Of a stretch of DNA of 45,122 nt, positions 40,380 to 45,122 are shown piece after piece (position 1 is the stretch's first letter; every line of letters starts with the position of its first letter). The DNA is from DASUBN01 sp050261675 (GTDB taxonomy: Bacteria; Pseudomonadota; Gammaproteobacteria; Natronospirales; REEB76). The translations under genes were made by a program, and so were the position numbers. The stretch covers positions 1-45,122 of the forward strand of contig JBLNDO010000035.1 in the NCBI GenBank assembly GCA_050261675.1. The letters are read 5' to 3'. Below the pieces are notes generated by a model. That model did no database searches, was not told the origin of the DNA, and saw nothing but the letters and a program-made list of their open reading frames with translations.

Positions 40380-41685
40380 GTTTTACGCTGTTTTTCTTGC
40401 GCGGTTTATTCTTCGCCGGCTCCACTGCCTTTGGCGGCACGAAGAGCCGTGCGGTCTTCACCGCGTTGTCGGTGGTCTGCACGATCTCGAAGGAGTGGCC
40501 GCTCAGCTTGAAGGCGGTGCCGGGCTGGGGGATGGTCTCCAGGAACTCTAGGATCAGGCCGTTCAGGGTCTTCGGACCGTCGGTGGGCAGCTTGAGCTGC
40601 AGGGCCCGGTTCAGCATGCGCACGCTGGTGCCGCCGTCCAGGAGGTAGCTCAGCTCGCTTTCCTTATAGATGTCCTGCTGCTGCGCGGCCGGATCGCTGG
40701 TGAACTCGCCCACGATCTCCTCGAGGATGTCCTCCAGCGTCACCAGGCCGCGGATGTCGCCGTACTCGTCCACCACGAGGCCGATGCGCTTTTTGGCGGT
40801 CTGGAAGTTCAGGAGCTGGCGCTGCAGCGACGTGCCCTCGGGAACGAAATAGGGTTCCCGCAGGATCCCCCTGAGGTCCTGCTTGCCGGGGTGCGGTTTC
40901 GCCAGGAGGTGCAGCACCTGTCGCGCATGCAGGAAACCCAGCGTGTTGTCGATGCTGTCCTCGTACACCGGCAGCCGGGTGTGCTGGCTGCTGTTCAGCT
41001 GCATCTCGATGTCGGCCCAATCCTGGTTGATGTCGATGCCGGTGATCTCGTTGCGCGGCACCATGATGTCTTCGACCGTGATCTTCTCGAGGTCCAGGAT
41101 GCTGAGCAGCATCTTCTGGTGGCGCTTGGGGATGAGCGCTCCCGCCTCGGTGACCACGCTCCGGAGCTCCTCGCTGCTCATGGAATGCAGCGGCGCCTCG
41201 TCGCTGCGCACACCCATGATCAGCAGGATGCCGTTGGTGACGCCGTTCACCGCCCACAGCACCGGCAGGAGCAGCTTCACGAGGGGTACGTAGACGAAGG
41301 CGGAAGGGAAACCGAAACGTTCGGGGTGCAGCGCCGCCAGCGTCTTGGGCGTGATCTCCGAGAACACCAGGATGCAGAGGATCAGGATGCCGCCGGCCAC
41401 CGCCACCGCCTTGTCGCCACCCAGGCGCAGCGCGATGAGCGTGGTGATGGAGGTGGCGGCCACGTTGGAGAGCGTGTCGCCGAGCCGCATGAGGCCGATG
41501 AGCCGGTCGGGGCGCTTCAGCAGCGCCTCGGCGAAGATCGCGCCCCGGTGTCCCACCCGCGCCAGATGTCGCAACCGGTAGCGGTTCAGGCTCATGAGCG
41601 CCGTCTCGGAGCCGGCGAAGAACGCCGACGCCAGGAGGCAGCCGCAGACCACGGCGAACAGCCACCACAGCGGAATCTTGTCCAA
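40372..41685 (-). CDS. corB: CNNM/CorB-family membrane protein (YfjD-like)
   Basis: A 437-residue membrane protein. DUF21 membrane region (about 1-190) with the opening SAFFAGSETALMSLNRYRL and LGDTLSNVAATSI, then a CBS pair (about 210-330: IMVPRNEITGIDINQDW, FLHARQVL, IGLVVDEYGDIRGLVTLEDILEEIVGE in outline) and a CorC/HlyC C-terminal domain (about 345-425). The family is tied to magnesium/cobalt export. In E. coli the homologue yfjD is next to ypjD and ffh, as here. Basic C-terminal tail. Converges on radA with an 8-base overlap. Confidence 0.9.
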   Translation of the reverse strand: MDKIPLWWLFAVVCGCLLASAFFAGSETALMSLNRYRLRHLARVGHRGAIFAEALLKRPDRLIGLMRLGDTLSNVAATSITTLIALRLGGDKAVAVAGGILILCILVFSEITPKTLAALHPERFGFPSAFVYVPLVKLLLPVLWAVNGVTNGILLIMGVRSDEAPLHSMSSEELRSVVTEAGALIPKRHQKMLLSILDLEKITVEDIMVPRNEITGIDINQDWADIEMQLNSSQHTRLPVYEDSIDNTLGFLHARQVLHLLAKPHPGKQDLRGILREPYFVPEGTSLQRQLLNFQTAKKRIGLVVDEYGDIRGLVTLEDILEEIVGEFTSDPAAQQQDIYKESELSYLLDGGTSVRMLNRALQLKLPTDGPKTLNGLILEFLETIPQPGTAFKLSGHSFEIVQTTDNAVKTARLFVPPKAVEPAKNKPRKKNSVKPK

Positions 41686-41729
41686 GTCCGCTTACCTTAT
41701 ATAAGCGTGGGTGCGGCCTCGAGGGCGCA

Positions 41730-42560
41730 TCAGGGCGAGAGGCCCCAATGACGGCCCTGGATGAGTTCCAGCACCAGCTTCACGCCGAAATAAGCGAGCA
41801 TCAGCACCACGAAGCCGCCGAGCGTCCAGCGGATGGCGGTGCGTCCGCGCCAGCCGGAACGCCATCGCCCCCACAGGAGCACGGCGAACACCACCCAGGC
41901 AAGCAGCGATAGCGCGGTCTTCTGCGCAAGGTGCTGGGTGAACAGGTTGTGCACGAAGATGAGGCCGGTGAGCAGCGCCACCGTGAGCAGCGCGAAGCCT
42001 GCGGCGATGAGCTGGAACAGGAATTGCTCCATCTCCTGCAGCGGGGGCAGCGCGCTCAGGAAGCCGCCGGCCGCGCCGTGGCGCAGGCGGTGTTCCTGCA
42101 CGGCAAGCACCAGCGCCTGCAGCGCCCCGACGCTGAACAGGCTGTACGCCAGGAGCGACACCAGGATGTGCATGTCCACGGGCCAGCCCTGCCCGGCGAG
42201 GAGGAACACGTCGCCCGTGAGCGTTTCCGCGAGCAGCAGGCTCACGGCGGCGAACGGGAAGAGCACGATCCCGAGGCTCTCGAAGCCGCTCTTGAGGAAG
42301 GTGGAAAGCCCGATGAGCGCCAGGAGCCAGCCCACGAGGGCCAGGGCGTTGAAGAACCCCAGATCCATCCCCTGGGCGGTGAATACCGCGGCATAGAGCG
42401 CGATGCTGTGCAGCGCGGTCGCCGCCAGCACGCAGCTCAGGGTGAACCCGCGGCGTTCCCGCAGCATCCCCGGCCCTTTGCCGAACAACCGCAGTGCCAG
42501 GGCCAGGGCGGCGGCGAGGTACAGCACGAAGGCAAGGACGGCGGTGCCGGTCAGGTGCAT
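41730..42560 (-). CDS. ypjD: CcsA/YpjD-like inner-membrane protein
   Basis: A 276-residue polytopic membrane protein, about eight hydrophobic helices, of the cytochrome c assembly (CcsA/CcmC-like) superfamily. The family core is WPVDMHILVSLLAYSLFSVGA and LIFVHNLFTQHLAQKTALSLLAW, with conserved His residues. YpjD proteins are usually found next to ffh and corB, as here, and no cytochrome c maturation gene is near, so a haem role is not certain. It may be co-transcribed with corB, 44 bases downstream. Confidence 0.88.
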   Translation of the reverse strand: MHLTGTAVLAFVLYLAAALALALRLFGKGPGMLRERRGFTLSCVLAATALHSIALYAAVFTAQGMDLGFFNALALVGWLLALIGLSTFLKSGFESLGIVLFPFAAVSLLLAETLTGDVFLLAGQGWPVDMHILVSLLAYSLFSVGALQALVLAVQEHRLRHGAAGGFLSALPPLQEMEQFLFQLIAAGFALLTVALLTGLIFVHNLFTQHLAQKTALSLLAWVVFAVLLWGRWRSGWRGRTAIRWTLGGFVVLMLAYFGVKLVLELIQGRHWGLSP

Positions 42561-42703
42561 TGGCGTCGTGTGGCTTCAAGGCTGGCGAGGCGCCGTTCAT
42601 CATCGCACAGCCTCCCGCCCCCGTGAAGGACGGGCATGGACGCCTGTGATAAGCTTGCTATACGGGGATGGGGCCTCACGCGGCCCCAAGGTTCATTCCA
42701 AAG

Positions 42704-43468
42704 ATGCGCATCAAGATCCTGGGTTGCAGCGGCGGCATCGGCGCGGATTTGCGCACCACCTCGTTGCTCATCGACGGCGATACGCTGGTGGACGCGGGCA
42801 CCGGCACCGGCGACCTCACGCTCGATGAGATGCGCCAGATCCGCCACGTGTTCCTCACCCATTCGCATCTCGACCACACCGCCTGCCTGCCGTTGCTCAT
42901 CGACACCGTTTTCGACCACTTGAAGGAGCCGCTCACGGTCTATGGCCGCGCCGAGACCCTGGAAGCGGTGCGCGGGCACATCTTCAACTGGGTCATGTGG
43001 CCGGATTTCGCCGAGCTGCCCACGAAACACGCGCCCGTGCTGAACTACCGCCCCATGAAGCTGGGCGAGAAAGTCGGCATCCACGGCCGGCACATCCACT
43101 TGATCGAAGTGAACCATACCGTGCCGGGCGCGGGTTACATCCTGGAGCACCACGGCAAGGTCTTTGCCTTCAGCGGCGACACTTTCACGAACGATACCTT
43201 CTGGGACGCGGTGAACGCCTACCCGCGGGTGGACGCGCTCATGGTGGAGACCGCCTTCGGGAACAACAACCGCAAGCTCGCAGACATGGCCAAGCACTAC
43301 TGTCCCGAGACCCTGGCGGCGGACATGAAGAAGCTCAAGCACGACCCGGACATCTACATCACGCACCTCAAACCCGGCGGCGAAGACATGATCTTCAAGG
43401 AGCTCACCGCGGCCCTGCCCAAGCGCCGTATCCACCGCCTGAAGGGCGGCGAGGTCTTCAATCTCTGA
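42704..43468 (+). CDS. Metallo-beta-lactamase-fold protein, class II phosphodiesterase-like
   Basis: A 254-residue hydrolase. Zinc motif LTHSHLDH (His53, His55, Asp57, His58) is followed by His138 (VNHTVPG), Asp159 (SGDTFTND) and His221 (THLKPGG), which complete a two-zinc site. The opening MRIKILGCSGG and SLLIDGDTLVDAGTGTGDL look like class II cAMP phosphodiesterase or RNase Z-type proteins; substrate is unknown. ATG at 42704 is chosen because MRIKILGCSGG is the normal start of the fold; ATG at 42668 is an alternative. It is inserted between ypjD and ffh. Confidence 0.82.
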   Translation: MRIKILGCSGGIGADLRTTSLLIDGDTLVDAGTGTGDLTLDEMRQIRHVFLTHSHLDHTACLPLLIDTVFDHLKEPLTVYGRAETLEAVRGHIFNWVMWPDFAELPTKHAPVLNYRPMKLGEKVGIHGRHIHLIEVNHTVPGAGYILEHHGKVFAFSGDTFTNDTFWDAVNAYPRVDALMVETAFGNNNRKLADMAKHYCPETLAADMKKLKHDPDIYITHLKPGGEDMIFKELTAALPKRRIHRLKGGEVFNL

Positions 43469-43502
43469 TTGAGTTTCCGTTTCCCGTCTCCATCTTCCTC
43501 AC

Positions 43503-44858
43503 ATGTTCAAATCACTCACTGAACGCCTGACCAAAACCCTGTCTGCCTTGCGCGGTAGCGGGCGGCTGACCGAGCAGAACGCCCGGGACGCCCTGAAGGA
43601 CGTACGCCTCGCGCTCCTGGAGGCGGACGTCGCCCTACCGGTGGTGAAGTCCTTCACCGAGGCGGCGCGGGAGCGCGCGGTGGGCCGGGAAGTCACCGCC
43701 AGCCTCACACCGGGCCAGGCATTCATCAAGATCGTCGACGAGGAGTTGCTGAAGGCCATCGGCCCCGGCGCGCCGCTGGACCTGAACGCCCGGCCGCCGG
43801 TGGTGATTCTGCTGGCCGGTTTGCAGGGTGCCGGCAAGACCACCACCGCCGCCAAGCTTGCACGCCACGTGAAAGAGCGGCTCGGCAAGAAGCCCTTGCT
43901 CGTGAGCGCCGACGTCTACCGTCCCGCCGCCCGCGAGCAATTGCAGAAGCTCGCCACGCAGGCGGGCATCGGTTATTTCCAGCCCGAGACCCAGGATCCC
44001 GTCGCCATCGCCACGGCCGCCTTGGCCGAGGCCCAGGCGCGCCTTCATGACGTGCTCATCGTCGACACCGCCGGCCGTCAGCACGTGGACGCGGAAATGA
44101 TGGACGAAGTGCGGCGCCTGCACGCCATGCTTACCCCACACGAGACACTTTTCATATTGGACGCCATGGCGGGCCAGGACGCCGCCAACGCCGCCGCCGA
44201 GTTCGGCCGGGCATTGCCTTTGACCGGCGTGATCCTCACCAAGGCGGATGGCGACGCCCGAGGCGGCGCGGCCTTGTCCGTGCGTCACATCACCGGCGTG
44301 CCCATCAAGTTCCTGGGTATGGGGGAAGGCACCGATGCCTTGGAGGCCTTCCAGCCGGAGCGCCTCGTTTCCCGCATCCTCGGCATGGGCGACGTGCTCG
44401 CCCTGGTGGAAGAGGCGCAGCAGAAGCTCGACCGGGAGAAAGGGGCGGAGCTCGCCGAAAAATTGAAGCAAGGGAAGCGCTTCGACCTCGCCGACTTCCG
44501 CGAGCAGCTCAGGCAGGTGCTCGCCATGGGCGGCATGGGCGCCATGCTGGACAAGCTCCCCGGGGGCGCCGGGATGGCGGGGAGAATGCCGGCCCAGTTC
44601 AACGACAAGGATCTGAAACGCCAGATCGCCATCATCGATTCCATGACCTCCGCGGAACGCGCCAAGCCGGATCTGCTGAACGGCTCCCGCCGGCGGCGCA
44701 TCGCCTCGGGGTCGGGCACCCAGGTGCAGGACGTGAACCGCCTGATCAAGCAGTACGACCAACTGGCCCAGGTCATGAAACAAATGGCCGGCGGAGGGCT
44801 CGCGAAGATGATGCGTGGCCTCCAGGGACGCATGCCCCCGGGGTTAAAGCCCCGCTGA
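43503..44858 (+). CDS. ffh: Signal recognition particle protein Ffh
   Basis: Binds signal sequences of nascent membrane proteins and 4.5S RNA. N domain (1-85; LTERLTKTLSALRGSGRLTEQN in outline), G domain with LAGLQGAGKTTTAAKLA, VDTAGRQHVD, TKADGDARGGAALS and GMGE, then the Met-rich M domain (about 325-451: MGGMGAMLDKLPGGAGM, and INGSRRRRIASGSGT-type loop reading LNGSRRRRIASGSG). 451 residues. It precedes rpsP as in other gammaproteobacteria. Confidence 0.96.
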   Translation: MFKSLTERLTKTLSALRGSGRLTEQNARDALKDVRLALLEADVALPVVKSFTEAARERAVGREVTASLTPGQAFIKIVDEELLKAIGPGAPLDLNARPPVVILLAGLQGAGKTTTAAKLARHVKERLGKKPLLVSADVYRPAAREQLQKLATQAGIGYFQPETQDPVAIATAALAEAQARLHDVLIVDTAGRQHVDAEMMDEVRRLHAMLTPHETLFILDAMAGQDAANAAAEFGRALPLTGVILTKADGDARGGAALSVRHITGVPIKFLGMGEGTDALEAFQPERLVSRILGMGDVLALVEEAQQKLDREKGAELAEKLKQGKRFDLADFREQLRQVLAMGGMGAMLDKLPGGAGMAGRMPAQFNDKDLKRQIAIIDSMTSAERAKPDLLNGSRRRRIASGSGTQVQDVNRLIKQYDQLAQVMKQMAGGGLAKMMRGLQGRMPPGLKPR

Positions 44859-44875
44859 GGCGGAAATTCGGGTTG

Positions 44876-44900
44876 CCGGGCCTAAAAAGACCCGGTTTTC
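44876..44900 (+). terminator. Weak terminator candidate after ffh
   Basis: CCGGG (44876-44880) and CCCGG (44891-44895) enclose an A-rich loop and are followed by TTTTC. The stem is only 5 bp. Confidence 0.35.
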
Positions 44901-44946
44901 CAGGCCCCGGGCCCACGTAAGCTATTCACTTTTCTCCAAATTTCCG

Positions 44947-44998
44947 TAAAATACCCTGCTCTTTTCGGCGGGCTGCCCCTTAAGGCGGCCCCAAGTTT
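44947..44998 (+). promoter_or_regulatory. Candidate rpsP promoter and leader hairpin
   Basis: TAAAAT (44947-44952) with a weak TTCACT 16 bases upstream could be a promoter. The leader then forms GGGCTGCC/GGCGGCCC (44970-44977 with 44984-44991, one G-T pair) followed by CAAGTTTTT, which resembles an attenuator just before rpsP. Confidence 0.35.
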
Positions 44999-45018
44999 TT
45001 ATAGAGGACCCGATTTCC

Positions 45019-45122
45019 ATGGTGACCATTCGTCTTTCCCGCGGCGGCGCCAAGAAGCGCCCCTTCTACCACGTGGTGGCAACCGACCGGCGCAATTCCC
45101 GCGACGGCCGCTACATCGAGCG
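45019..45122 (+). CDS. rpsP: 30S ribosomal protein bS16, 3' end cut by window edge
   Basis: Starts MVTIRLSRGGAKKRPFYHVV and continues ATDRRNSRDGRYIE to the edge, the standard bS16 N-terminus. Only the first 34 codons are present. AGAGGA lies about 10 bases before the ATG. First gene of the usual rpsP-rimM-trmD-rplS operon, the rest of which lies outside. Confidence 0.95.
   Translation, partial: MVTIRLSRGGAKKRPFYHVVATDRRNSRDGRYIE

Overview
The window is a GC-rich chromosomal segment of a gammaproteobacterium. Three gene orders support this: (1) pcnB-folK-deoxynucleoside kinase-panB-panC-panD; (2) queG / nnr-tsaE-amiB-mutL-miaA-hfq-hflX-hflK-hflC-yjeT-purA; (3) corB(yfjD)-ypjD / ffh-rpsP. MutL carries the endonuclease-type motif seen in lineages without MutH, so this is not an enteric bacterium. 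Genus cannot be decided from the sequence. Coding density is very high; no stretch above about 260 bases lacks a gene, and many neighbours overlap by 1-20 bases. Long antisense open frames are frequent and are treated as GC-driven shadows.

Layout. 1-6780: poly(A) polymerase (cut by the left edge), folate and pantothenate synthesis, pgi, and an oxygenase-like protein with a SEC-C tail. 6781-19151: queG on the minus strand, then the long plus-strand nnr-to-purA run (cell-wall amidase, mismatch repair, tRNA modification, Hfq, HflX, HflK/HflC, adenylosuccinate synthase). 19152-25987: an accessory block inserted where relatives run from purA toward rnr. It holds a five-gene Dlt-like D-alanylation cassette, a secreted CBM9/DUF5916 outer-membrane-type protein on the opposite strand, and a tRNA-Leu(CAG) gene. 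26124-29110: rnr and rlmB. 29156-30536: a minus-strand ArsR / SRPBCC / secreted DUF1579-like cassette with a clear operator candidate. 30758-34607: rpsF-rpsR-rplI, then dnaB-alr. 34664-38886: a minus-strand signalling trio (CHASE2 receptor Ser/Thr kinase, PP2C phosphatase, double-FHA protein). 39024-45122: radA, corB, ypjD, a metallo-beta-lactamase-fold phosphodiesterase-like gene, ffh and the start of rpsP.

The most interesting region is 19337-23491. It encodes a carrier protein, a DltD-like SGNH protein, a 41-residue DltX-like peptide, a DltB-like MBOAT protein and a DltA-like D-alanine adenylating enzyme, in the order C-D-X-B-A. The tiny peptide ends in FEYQKY, matching the F-x-Y-x-x-F tail of DltX. 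The MBOAT protein has WNG where DltB proteins have WHG, so the expected catalytic histidine is an asparagine. This is a complete teichoic-acid-style D-alanylation system in a Gram-negative chromosome, with an unknown acceptor and a possibly altered acyl-transfer chemistry. Alanine racemase is encoded about 10 kb downstream and could supply D-alanine.

A second point of interest is the kinase/phosphatase/FHA trio. It resembles the PpkA-PppA-Fha control module of type VI secretion, but no secretion genes are present. The kinase linker and the FHA linker share T-[MV]-I-[LI] motifs that could be phosphorylation or FHA-docking sites.
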